Positions 1 through 6,660 of a DNA stretch of 12,597 nt are shown piece by piece. A program made the position numbers and the translations under genes. The notes beneath the pieces are model-generated. The model was not told the DNA's origin, did not search any database, and saw nothing but the letters and a program-made list of their open reading frames with translations. How positions within the stretch are numbered: position 1 is the stretch's first letter; each line of letters begins with the position of its first letter. The DNA comes from Gammaproteobacteria bacterium (GTDB taxonomy: Bacteria; Pseudomonadota; Gammaproteobacteria; JABABF01): assembly GCA_014238345.1 (NCBI GenBank), contig JABABF010000041.1, positions 1-12,597 of the forward strand. Direction: 5' to 3'.

Positions 1-43
1 CCCCCAGCAGGAGAGGGGATGCAAGAAGAGCTGTGGGGGGCGC

Positions 44-322
44 TTAGCTGCCAGTGACGGCTCGCTTCAACTCTGTACCCGGCTTGAACGACGGGACATT
101 GCGCGCTGCTATGCGTAACGTGGCTCCCGTCTGTGGGTTGCGCCCTTCACGCGCATTGCGATGTTTGACGGAGAAAGTGCCAAAGCCCGTCAGCACCACT
201 GAGTCACCTTTGCTAAGCGCGTCGGAAACACAATCTTGCACACTGTCAAGCACTCGTGATGCAGTCGCTTTTGACACGTCTGCTTGGGCGGCGATCTTAT
301 CCACCAATTCCCCTTTATTCAT
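44..322 (-). CDS. hupB: HU-family nucleoid-associated DNA-binding protein
   Basis: This 92-residue protein is the usual length for HU, a small basic dimer that bends and compacts DNA in the nucleoid. It starts MNKGELVDKIA, carries the GFGTF turn at residues 46-50 and has the DNA-binding arm motif RNPQTG at 61-66, including the proline (P63) that intercalates into DNA. The end PSFKPGTELKRAV matches the family C-terminus. The ATG is fixed by a strong Shine-Dalgarno sequence, AGGGGAG, seven bases upstream (complement of 330-336). Its place directly after clpX-lon matches the position of hupB in gammaproteobacteria, which supports the hupB name; HU alpha, HU beta and a single HU cannot be told apart from sequence alone. 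The 182-base gap from lon suggests its own promoter. Confidence 0.95.
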   Translation of the reverse strand: MNKGELVDKIAAQADVSKATASRVLDSVQDCVSDALSKGDSVVLTGFGTFSVKHRNAREGRNPQTGATLRIAARNVPSFKPGTELKRAVTGS

Positions 323-387
323 TTTGATACTCCCCTATTGTTGAGCTCTGGTTGCTACTACTTACTACTGGGAAAGCGACTACGCAA

Positions 388-397
388 TGCCTAGGCA
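388..397. repeat. Perfect 10-bp palindrome upstream of hupB
   Basis: TGCCTAGGCA reads the same on both strands and lies 66-75 bases upstream of the hupB start codon. It could be half of an operator or chance. It is part of a 19-base stretch (383-401) that resembles one just upstream of tig (6489-6507). Confidence 0.4.
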
Positions 398-454
398 CTA
401 GCGAAGCGCACTCCTAACATGGCCTATTCTCAACGATATGACCAGAGGGGTCAA

Positions 455-464
455 GGGGGGGGGG
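455..464. repeat. G10 homopolymer tract
   Basis: Ten consecutive G on the plus strand lie between lon and hupB, outside any coding region. Tracts of this length are prone to slippage and to sequencing-length errors. It lies 133-142 bases upstream of the hupB start codon. Confidence 0.85.
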
Positions 465-504
465 CAAGTGCAAACTCGCAACGGCGCTCCGGTCACGGCG
501 CTGG

Positions 505-3003
505 CTAATGCGTACTGGGTCGCGGATTTCGGCTCGGGCGGCGACCAGTGGCGGGCGGCAGCACCACATTCAACGGTGCCTCAGTCGGTAACACGCCATC
601 AGTGTCCTCGTCTCGCACCACATCTCCTCCCAGTGGTGCCATCAGGGCAATTGACCATACCTGATCTATATCAGAGGCGAATTTTATATCAAGATTCTTC
701 TTAACTTCATCGTCTAAATCACTGATATGTATTTCATTATCTTTTGGAACAATGATTAGTTTCAAACCGATGCGACGAGCTGCAAGCAGCTTGTCCCGTA
801 GGCCTCCTACCGCCAGCACCTGACCTTGCAAAGTGATCTCGCCAGTCATCGCCACATCACCGCGTACCGGGATACTCGTCAGCGCCGAAACCAGAGCCGT
901 GCTCACCGCGACCCCAGCACTCGGCCCATCTTTGGGAGTACCTCCCTCGGGCACGTGAATATGCACATCATTATTCTCCAGGAAATCAGGAGCAATACCA
1001 ATTGCCGTAGCGCGGGCACGCACCAAGGTTAGGGCGGCTTGCACTGACTCGCTCATCACATCACCGAGCGATCCAGTGCGTTGCTGGCGAGCCTTGCCGG
1101 GCACCACGACTGCCTCAATCGTCAACATGGCACCACCTGCCTCGGTCCAAGCCAAGCCACGCACACGACCGATGTGTCCATGCTCTGCTTCCTGATCGCG
1201 TGGATAGCGGCGCACCCCACAGTATTTAGTGAGGCGGGCTGGAGTCACGATGGTGGTCGCAGCTGGCTTGGCTCCACTCTTCGCGCTCTCCGCCGACAGC
1301 ACCACTTTGCGGCAGATGCGTGCGATCATGCGCTCCAAATCGCGTACGCCAGCCTCACGCGTATAACCCTGCACTAGTTCGCGCAGGCTATCAATGCGTA
1401 ATTGCAATTCGCGCGACCGCAACCCACTGTCGCGCACTTGGCGCGGCAACAGATAACGCCGAGCGATTTCGAGTTTTTCATCTTCGGTATAACCCGGTAA
1501 GCGGATCAGCTCCATGCGATCGAGCAGTGCTGACGGGATGGACTGGCTATTGGCAGTGCATAAAAACAGCACCTCGGACAGATCGTAATCCAATTCCAAA
1601 TAGTGATCAGAAAAAGCCTTGTTCTGCTCTGGATCAAGAACTTCAAGTAAGGCCGCAGCGGGGTCGCCTCGGTAATCCATCCCCATTTTGTCCACTTCGT
1701 CAAGCAAAAACAGAGGATTGCGCACTCCAGCCGAACTCATTTTTTGCATGATCTTGCCTGGCAATGAGCCGATATAAGTGCGGCGGTGGCCGCGGATCTC
1801 CGCCTCGTCGCGTACGCCACCCAGCGACATGCGCACATAGGCGCGCCCCGTGGCGCGGGCAATGGAGCGCCCGAGCGAGGTCTTGCCAACACCGGGCGGC
1901 CCAATCAAACACAAGATGGGACCACGCGTACTGCGGCGGCGCGAACGCTTGTGTACTGCTAAATACTCCAATACACGCTCTTTGATGTCATGCAGGCCGT
2001 AGTGATCGTCATCCAGAATACGTTTGGCCTGCGCCAAGTCGAGGCTGAGGCGGCGACGCTTTTTCCACGGCACACTGGCGATCCAATCCAAATAGCTACG
2101 CAACATTGAAGCCTCAGTCGACATCGGCGACATCATTTTGAATTTTTCTAACTCAGACAGGACTTTTTTCAACGCTGGCGCAGGAAGTCCCCCGTCGCGC
2201 AATCGCTGCTCGAGCTGCTCAGATTCGCTCAGCGCATTGCCGCTCTCATCGAGCTCTTTTTGGATCGCCTTCATCTGCTCATTGAGGTAGTACTCGCGTT
2301 GCGAGCGCTCCACCTGTTTCTTGACGCGCTTGCGCACACGACCGGCGATGTGTAGCAGAGAATGCTCGGCCTCAATGCATTCTATAAGAAATGAAATCCT
2401 GATAGATATTTCTGCTTTTTCAAGTAATTGTTGCCGTATTTCCAAGCGGAGTGGCATATGTACAGCCACCATATCCGCCAAGCGCCCGGGATCTTCCTCA
2501 CCCTGTAGTGCCGCCATCAATTCAGAAGGCACCTTGCCACTGGCTTCGGCGTAATGCTCAAAACTGTGGCGCAAATTTTTGATCAAGCCCTCGCGCACCA
2601 TCAAAGTGCGTTCATCATCATCCTCTGCCAGAACCATAGGTCGCGCATGACAGCGGTAGTAATCGCTGAGCTCGATCTTCTCTAAGCGCATCCGCTGTTT
2701 GCCCTCAACCAGCAACTTGACAACATGATTGGAGATGTTCTGCGCCTGTAACACCACCGCTTCGATGCCGACATCAAAAATATCATCTACCGTGGGCTCC
2801 TCTCTATCCGCACGTTTTTGGGCGGCCAGCACCAACAGCCCACTATCCCGAGCCGCATCCAAGGCGAGCAAAGATTTTTCGCGCCCAACAAATAGTGAGG
2901 TGACCGCATGAGGGAATACCACCGTATCTCGCAATGGCAACAAGGGTAGCCATACCGCCTCGGGATCCGCCTCGGGATTGTTGCCGCCGACAGCTGTGCT
3001 CAT
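505..3003 (-). CDS. lon: ATP-dependent Lon protease (LonA type)
   Basis: Lon is a cytoplasmic homohexameric AAA+ serine protease that degrades misfolded and specific regulatory proteins. The 832 residues comprise an N-terminal substrate-binding domain (about 18-215, starting LPLLPLRDTVVFP), a helical/coiled-coil region (about 220-300), an AAA+ module with Walker A GPPGVGKT at 368-375 and Walker B LFLLDEVDK ending D435-E436, and a C-terminal protease domain. The catalytic dyad is Ser695 (PKDGPSAG) and Lys738 (GLRDKLLA), 43 residues apart as in E. coli Lon (S679/K722). After about residue 790 there is a Pro/Arg-rich tail of about 40 residues, which accounts for most of the extra length over the 784-residue E. 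coli protein. The ATG overlaps the clpX stop by one base (TAATG), which implies translational coupling. Two internal stretches are unusually AT-rich (see findings). Confidence 0.97.
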   Translation of the reverse strand: MSTAVGGNNPEADPEAVWLPLLPLRDTVVFPHAVTSLFVGREKSLLALDAARDSGLLVLAAQKRADREEPTVDDIFDVGIEAVVLQAQNISNHVVKLLVEGKQRMRLEKIELSDYYRCHARPMVLAEDDDERTLMVREGLIKNLRHSFEHYAEASGKVPSELMAALQGEEDPGRLADMVAVHMPLRLEIRQQLLEKAEISIRISFLIECIEAEHSLLHIAGRVRKRVKKQVERSQREYYLNEQMKAIQKELDESGNALSESEQLEQRLRDGGLPAPALKKVLSELEKFKMMSPMSTEASMLRSYLDWIASVPWKKRRRLSLDLAQAKRILDDDHYGLHDIKERVLEYLAVHKRSRRRSTRGPILCLIGPPGVGKTSLGRSIARATGRAYVRMSLGGVRDEAEIRGHRRTYIGSLPGKIMQKMSSAGVRNPLFLLDEVDKMGMDYRGDPAAALLEVLDPEQNKAFSDHYLELDYDLSEVLFLCTANSQSIPSALLDRMELIRLPGYTEDEKLEIARRYLLPRQVRDSGLRSRELQLRIDSLRELVQGYTREAGVRDLERMIARICRKVVLSAESAKSGAKPAATTIVTPARLTKYCGVRRYPRDQEAEHGHIGRVRGLAWTEAGGAMLTIEAVVVPGKARQQRTGSLGDVMSESVQAALTLVRARATAIGIAPDFLENNDVHIHVPEGGTPKDGPSAGVAVSTALVSALTSIPVRGDVAMTGEITLQGQVLAVGGLRDKLLAARRIGLKLIIVPKDNEIHISDLDDEVKKNLDIKFASDIDQVWSIALMAPLGGDVVRDEDTDGVLPTEAPLNVVLPPATGRRPSRNPRPSTH

Positions 3004-4370
3004 TAGCCTGCGGCCTCGCCACTGCTCGCATCACTACTATCCGTGTCGGAAGCAGCCGCTTCTGAGCTGGAATCGTAGACATAAAATGGTGTGTTTTCAC
3101 CGCGAACCACCTGCTCGTCGACAACAACACGGCTCACATTGGGTAAGTCGGGCAATTCGTACATCGTATCCAACAACAGGCTCTCCATAATCGAGCGTAA
3201 ACTGCGCGCTCCGGTGCCATGTTTTTGCGCCCGTTCGGCGATGCTGCGCAGACCGCTCTCACGAATATCGAGCTCCGTGCCCTCCATGGAAAACAATTGC
3301 TTGTACTGTCGCACAAGGGCGTTGCGCGGCTCGGTCAGAATACGCACCAGTGCCGCCTCGTCAAGATCATGCAATACCACTGTGACGGACAGGCGACCGA
3401 CAAATTCCGGGATCAATCCATAGCGAATCAAGTCCTCTGCCTCGAGTTTTCCGAGCAGTCGCTCGGTGTCAATTTTTTCACCAGTACTGGTGGCAATGTG
3501 TGCGTTAAAGCCGATACCACTACGCTCGATGCGATGGCGGACAATCTTCTCAAGCCCGGCAAAAGCACCGCTACAGATAAACAAAATATCCGAGGTGTCA
3601 ACCTGCAAAAACTCCTGTTGTGGGTGCTTGCGCCCACCCTGCGGAGGTACTGAGGCGACAGTCCCCTCAATCAGTTTCAACAGCGCCTGTTGCACCCCTT
3701 CACCAGACACATCACGCGTGATCGAAGGGTTGTCAGATTTTCGTGAAATCTTATCGATTTCGTCGATATAAACAATCCCTTTCTGCGCCTGCTCCACATC
3801 GTAATCGCAGCGTTGCAAAAGACGCTGAATAATGTTTTCGACATCCTCACCAACGTAGCCAGCCTCGGTCAGCGTCGTGGCATCGGCAATCGTGAACGGC
3901 ACATCAAGCAAACGCGCCAAGGTGCGTGCCAGCAAAGTCTTACCACTGCCAGTCGATCCGATCAGCAGCACATTACTTTTATCAATGTGCGGCTTTTTAG
4001 CATCAGCTTTGTTGCCGTCGCGCTCTTCGTCGAGTGCGCTGGCTTCGCTACTGGCCACATCACTGCTCGCATTTTGGCTCAACCGCTTGTAATGATTGTA
4101 AACAGCGACGGATAACACTTTCTTGGCGGTATCCTGCCCGACAACATGAGCATCTAATATGTGGCAAATTTCTCGCGGTGTCGGCAAAGAAAACGAACTG
4201 CTGTCATCCTCGGTATCCAGTGTCTCTTCACAAATAATATCGTTGCAAAGATCAACACATTCATCGCAGATGAACACAGAGGGTCCAGCAATCAGCCGCC
4301 GCACATCGTGCTGATTCTTGCCGCAGAAAGAACAGCGCAAAGATTTTTCATCTGAGCCTTGCTTGCTCAT
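3003..4370 (-). CDS. clpX: ClpX, ATP-dependent unfoldase subunit of ClpXP
   Basis: ClpX is a hexameric AAA+ unfoldase that recognises tagged proteins and threads them into ClpP. The 455-residue protein shows the N-terminal zinc-binding domain with C13, C16, C35 and C38, Walker A GSTGSGKT at 138-145 (Ser in place of the usual Pro), the pore loop GYVG at 171-174, Walker B with D203-E204, the RKH loop at 247-249, the ClpP-docking IGF loop at 286-288, the arginine finger in EFVGRL (R326) and sensor-2 arginine R389 in GTGARS. All residues needed for unfolding and ClpP docking are therefore present. Between YKRL and KSNVLLIG there is a Ser/Ala/Asp/Glu-rich linker about 21 residues longer than in E. 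coli, and the C-terminus is an acidic Ser/Asp tail. It sits between clpP and lon; its stop overlaps the lon ATG. Confidence 0.97.
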   Translation of the reverse strand: MSKQGSDEKSLRCSFCGKNQHDVRRLIAGPSVFICDECVDLCNDIICEETLDTEDDSSSFSLPTPREICHILDAHVVGQDTAKKVLSVAVYNHYKRLSQNASSDVASSEASALDEERDGNKADAKKPHIDKSNVLLIGSTGSGKTLLARTLARLLDVPFTIADATTLTEAGYVGEDVENIIQRLLQRCDYDVEQAQKGIVYIDEIDKISRKSDNPSITRDVSGEGVQQALLKLIEGTVASVPPQGGRKHPQQEFLQVDTSDILFICSGAFAGLEKIVRHRIERSGIGFNAHIATSTGEKIDTERLLGKLEAEDLIRYGLIPEFVGRLSVTVVLHDLDEAALVRILTEPRNALVRQYKQLFSMEGTELDIRESGLRSIAERAQKHGTGARSLRSIMESLLLDTMYELPDLPNVSRVVVDEQVVRGENTPFYVYDSSSEAAASDTDSSDASSGEAAG

Positions 4371-4458
4371 GATTCTGTCGCCCTACTTCCCCAGTCAACA
4401 CCAAATCGTAAGTTTACACGATTTGATCCAGTCAGTGCCTGTCACAATTTTAGCCAGC
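4371..4458 (-). promoter_or_regulatory. clpP-clpX intergenic region with stem-loop
   Basis: This 88-base gap separates two genes of the same transcription unit. It holds a perfect 8+8 inverted repeat (4402-4409 and 4418-4425) and a direct repeat CCAGTCA at 4391-4397 and 4428-4434 that flanks it. No T-run follows, so an intrinsic terminator is unlikely. Separate clpX promoters in this position are known in enterobacteria, but I could not pick out a good -35/-10 pair here. Confidence 0.4.
4402..4425 (-). repeat. Inverted repeat / RNA stem-loop between clpP and clpX
   Basis: CAAATCGT at 4402-4409 is the exact reverse complement of ACGATTTG at 4418-4425, leaving an 8-base loop. In the clpP-clpX mRNA it would form a moderately stable hairpin ending about 32 bases upstream of the clpX start. 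It may serve as an mRNA processing or stability element or a protein-binding site. It lacks the T-run of a terminator. Confidence 0.6.
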
Positions 4459-5133
4459 CTAAGTCGGTGCAGTGACATCATCGTTCGCCGTCCCAGGAGC
4501 ATCTTCTCGCTGCTCCAAAATTTCATCGATAATGCCGTAATCACATGCGTCTTTAGCCGACATAAAGTGGTCTCGTTCAGTATCCACAGAAATTTTTTCA
4601 ATCGCCTGTCCCGTGTGCGTTGCCAATAGATCGTTCAGGCGGCTACGCATAGTGAGAATCTCACGGGCGTGAATGTCGATGTCCGAGGCCTGCCCGCTAG
4701 TTCCACCGCTCGGCTGATGAATCATGATGCGGGCATTGGGTAGACAATAGCGCTTGCCAGCGGCACCGCTAGCGAGCAAAAAAGCCCCCATACTCGCGGC
4801 TTGACCAAGGCAAATCGTGCTGACATCGGGCTTGATGAAGCGCATCGTGTCGTAGATGGATAACCCCGCACTGATGGTGCCGCCAGGGGAATTGATATAG
4901 AGATGAATATCGCTCTTGGGACCTTCGGACTCCAAAAACAGCAGCTGGGCGACAACCAGGTTCGCCAAGTGATCATCTATCGCCCCGACGACAAATACCA
5001 AGCGCTCGCGCAACAGGCGCGAATAGATGTCGTAGGAGCGCTCGCCACGCGCGGTCTGCTCGACAACTATAGGCACCAAGCCGAGGTTGCGCGGCCTTGG
5101 AAAGCCTCCGATAGCGCTGTTATCCCCACTCAT
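4459..5133 (-). CDS. clpP: ClpP, proteolytic subunit of ClpXP
   Basis: ClpP is a cytoplasmic serine peptidase forming a double heptameric ring that receives unfolded substrates from ClpX. The 224-residue protein carries the full catalytic triad: Ser114 in GQAASMGA, His139 in MIHQPSGG and Asp188 in DTERDHF, with spacing identical to E. coli ClpP. NSPGG (81-85), which helps form the oxyanion hole, is present. Residues up to about 17 probably form the propeptide removed by self-cleavage, as the conserved mature start LVPIVVEQTARGERS follows. The C-terminus extends about 15 residues past the usual end and is acidic. The ATG overlaps the tig stop in an ATGA arrangement, so translation is likely coupled to trigger factor. 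The next gene, clpX, encodes its partner. Confidence 0.97.
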   Translation of the reverse strand: MSGDNSAIGGFPRPRNLGLVPIVVEQTARGERSYDIYSRLLRERLVFVVGAIDDHLANLVVAQLLFLESEGPKSDIHLYINSPGGTISAGLSIYDTMRFIKPDVSTICLGQAASMGAFLLASGAAGKRYCLPNARIMIHQPSGGTSGQASDIDIHAREILTMRSRLNDLLATHTGQAIEKISVDTERDHFMSAKDACDYGIIDEILEQREDAPGTANDDVTAPT

Positions 5134-6488
5134 GACTGCGCCACGGGCGTGTTTCCCAACAGCTCGTCCAACGGCATCTGGCGCTGGGTCACCACCGCAT
5201 CAGTAAGCAAATGTTCCACCACTTTCTCCTCTAATATCGACTGCTCTACATGTCGCAAAGCACGTGGGTTTTCACGGTACCAGCGCAACAGTTGCTCTGG
5301 CTCCTGTTGCCGCTCGGCCTCTACTGCAATCGCCGCTTGCACCTCAGCCGTGCCAACACTGAGTTCAAGCTGCTCAATCAAAGCACCGAGCACTAAACCA
5401 AGTTGTACCCGCCGTCGCGCCCCCGTCTCAAACAGCTCATCTGGCAAGTCATCAGTTTTGGCCTGTAGATGTTCGTTACGGCGCGCCCATTCAGTACGCA
5501 TTGTAGCAATTTCACCGCGCAATAATCCAGACGGCGGCTCTGGCAGCTCGGCGCGCTCTAGCAGAGCATCGAACAATTGCTTGCGCTGGTGCCGCCGCGT
5601 GGCGGCATCTACCGCCGACTCCAGGCTGCGCTGTAACTCAGCGCGCAAGGCCTTGACACCGCCCTCGGCGATGCCAAGTGTCGAGCAAAAAGCCTCGTTA
5701 AGCTCGGGCAGCTGCGGCTCACACACCTTGTGCAAACGATAGTGCCCGCACAACGTAACGCCGCGCAACTCGGGTTCGGGGTGGTCCTCTGCCACACATA
5801 GCTCAAATTCACCTACCGCACCCGGCTCACTAGCCTCCAATGCGTTGAATAATTCAGGCGGCGGGGTTGGCGGCAACTGGCTCTTCGGGTCAAAGAGCAG
5901 TTCTACGCCCTCGCGGGAGAATACCTCGGCACCCGTCTGCCGCTCCAAACGATAGTCGAGCGTCACCCAATCACCTTGGCGCGGCGGCCTTGACACCTCT
6001 ATCCGCTGCGCCTGCCGCAGACGCAACGATTGTAATTGTCGATCAATATCGTCGCCCGCCACAACTGCTGTGCAACAATCCACCGCGAGGCCGGTTGTAT
6101 CCGGTGCCACCACCACTGGCCACAGCTCATACTGTGCTACAAACTCCAACTCACCCCCCCTCGAATCAAGCGGCGGCGGAATCAGCTCAGGTGCGGCTAT
6201 CAGTCGCCCAGGATTCAGGCGCCGCAAGACCGAGGCCAGTGCCGCCTTGCCCTCTTCCTCAAAAACCTCCGCTCGCAACGCATTGCCATAGTGCTGACGC
6301 GCCAACGGTAGCGGCACACGACCGGGACGAAAACCAGGTAGACGCAACCGCGCCGCCCGCCCGCGTAGCACACGCTCTTCACATCGCGCCATATCAGCGG
6401 CATCAATATAGAAGCTGAGGCGCTGAACACCGTTAGACAATGACTCAACCGAATAACGCACACCCGCCCAAATATCTTTGTCAGTCAT
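5130..6488 (-). CDS. tig: Trigger factor, ribosome-associated chaperone (divergent PPIase domain)
   Basis: Trigger factor binds the ribosome near the exit tunnel and shields nascent chains. The 452-residue length and three-part layout fit the family: N-terminal ribosome-binding domain (about 1-140) with the signature GFRPGRVP at 52-59, followed by LARQHYG; a middle FKBP-like domain starting GDWVTLDY at 172; and a helical C-terminal chaperone domain from about 258 (LPELNEAFCSTLGI). The middle domain is abnormal: where the family has a GxxIPGFE-type loop it reads QLPPTPPPELFNALEA, and the usual hydrophobic substrate pocket is not recognisable, so prolyl isomerase activity is doubtful. The signature lysine after GFR is replaced by proline, although R57 keeps a basic charge. 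The ATG has an upstream AGG at suitable spacing; a GTG at codon 10 would give an N-terminus closer to E. coli and is an alternative start. It heads the clpP-clpX-lon cluster. Confidence 0.93.
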   Translation of the reverse strand: MTDKDIWAGVRYSVESLSNGVQRLSFYIDAADMARCEERVLRGRAARLRLPGFRPGRVPLPLARQHYGNALRAEVFEEEGKAALASVLRRLNPGRLIAAPELIPPPLDSRGGELEFVAQYELWPVVVAPDTTGLAVDCCTAVVAGDDIDRQLQSLRLRQAQRIEVSRPPRQGDWVTLDYRLERQTGAEVFSREGVELLFDPKSQLPPTPPPELFNALEASEPGAVGEFELCVAEDHPEPELRGVTLCGHYRLHKVCEPQLPELNEAFCSTLGIAEGGVKALRAELQRSLESAVDAATRRHQRKQLFDALLERAELPEPPSGLLRGEIATMRTEWARRNEHLQAKTDDLPDELFETGARRRVQLGLVLGALIEQLELSVGTAEVQAAIAVEAERQQEPEQLLRWYRENPRALRHVEQSILEEKVVEHLLTDAVVTQRQMPLDELLGNTPVAQS

Positions 6489-6660
6489 CGCATTGCCTAC
6501 GTGCTAGAGCGGATGCTCACCGAGGTAAGCGGACAGGTGAGAGCGTATAATATCGCACAATGGCTACGCAATCACTCTCGGCAATGGGTTTTGGATCGCT
6601 ACCCAGCTGTTAACCTTGCCTTGACTTAGGTCGCCATAGCAGCTTGGAGTTGATCAAGCC
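6489..6660. promoter_or_regulatory. Divergent intergenic region between tig and gspC
   Basis: These 172 bases must carry the 5' signals for two operons read in opposite directions. On the plus strand a perfect TATAAT lies at 6546-6551, but no good -35 stands 16-18 bases before it. On the minus strand TTGCGT (complement of 6565-6570) is followed after 16 bases by TATACG, a possible tig promoter. The TTGCGT lies in a 9-mer, ATTGCGTAG, also present upstream of hupB. A 19-base stretch at 6489-6507 resembles 383-401 upstream of hupB. Both promoter readings are tentative. Confidence 0.45.

Larger units (their letters stand above)
323..504 (-). promoter_or_regulatory. lon-hupB intergenic region, probable hupB promoter region
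   Basis: This 182-base gap lies downstream of lon and upstream of hupB, both on the minus strand. It holds the hupB Shine-Dalgarno (complement of 330-336), a repeated AGTAGTA stretch (complement of 355-369), a perfect 10-base palindrome TGCCTAGGCA at 388-397, a short inverted repeat TGACC/GGTCA at 439-453 and a run of ten G at 455-464. A possible -35 hexamer TTGCGT (complement of 382-387) is followed 17 bases later by TAAGTA, a poor -10, so I do not assign a promoter with confidence. No GC-rich hairpin followed by a T-run is visible, so an intrinsic lon terminator is not supported. Confidence 0.4.

Noticed and set aside
1..43. Start of ppiD or another gene after hupB
   Set aside because: Only 43 bases remain downstream of hupB; no start codon with a ribosome binding site or recognisable product can be read, nor a convincing terminator.
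54..344. 96-codon plus-strand open frame opposite hupB
   Set aside because: hupB on the minus strand has complete family motifs and a strong ribosome binding site; the plus-strand frame has neither.
439..453. TGACC/GGTCA inverted repeat as a lon terminator
   Set aside because: The stem is only 5 base pairs and is not followed by a T-run in the direction of lon transcription.
438..704. 88-codon plus-strand frame across the lon 3' end and intergenic region
   Set aside because: It mostly overlaps lon antisense and runs through the G10 tract; no homology or ribosome binding site that I can recognise.
4903..5742. 279-codon open frame on the plus strand across clpP and tig
   Set aside because: It lies wholly antisense to two well-supported genes; its Ser/Arg/Cys-rich translation is typical of a shadow frame and shows no recognisable domain.
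6621..6626. TTGACT as a -35 box for gspC
   Set aside because: No -10-like hexamer stands 16-18 bases downstream, where the sequence is TTGGAG, and the gene starts too soon after.
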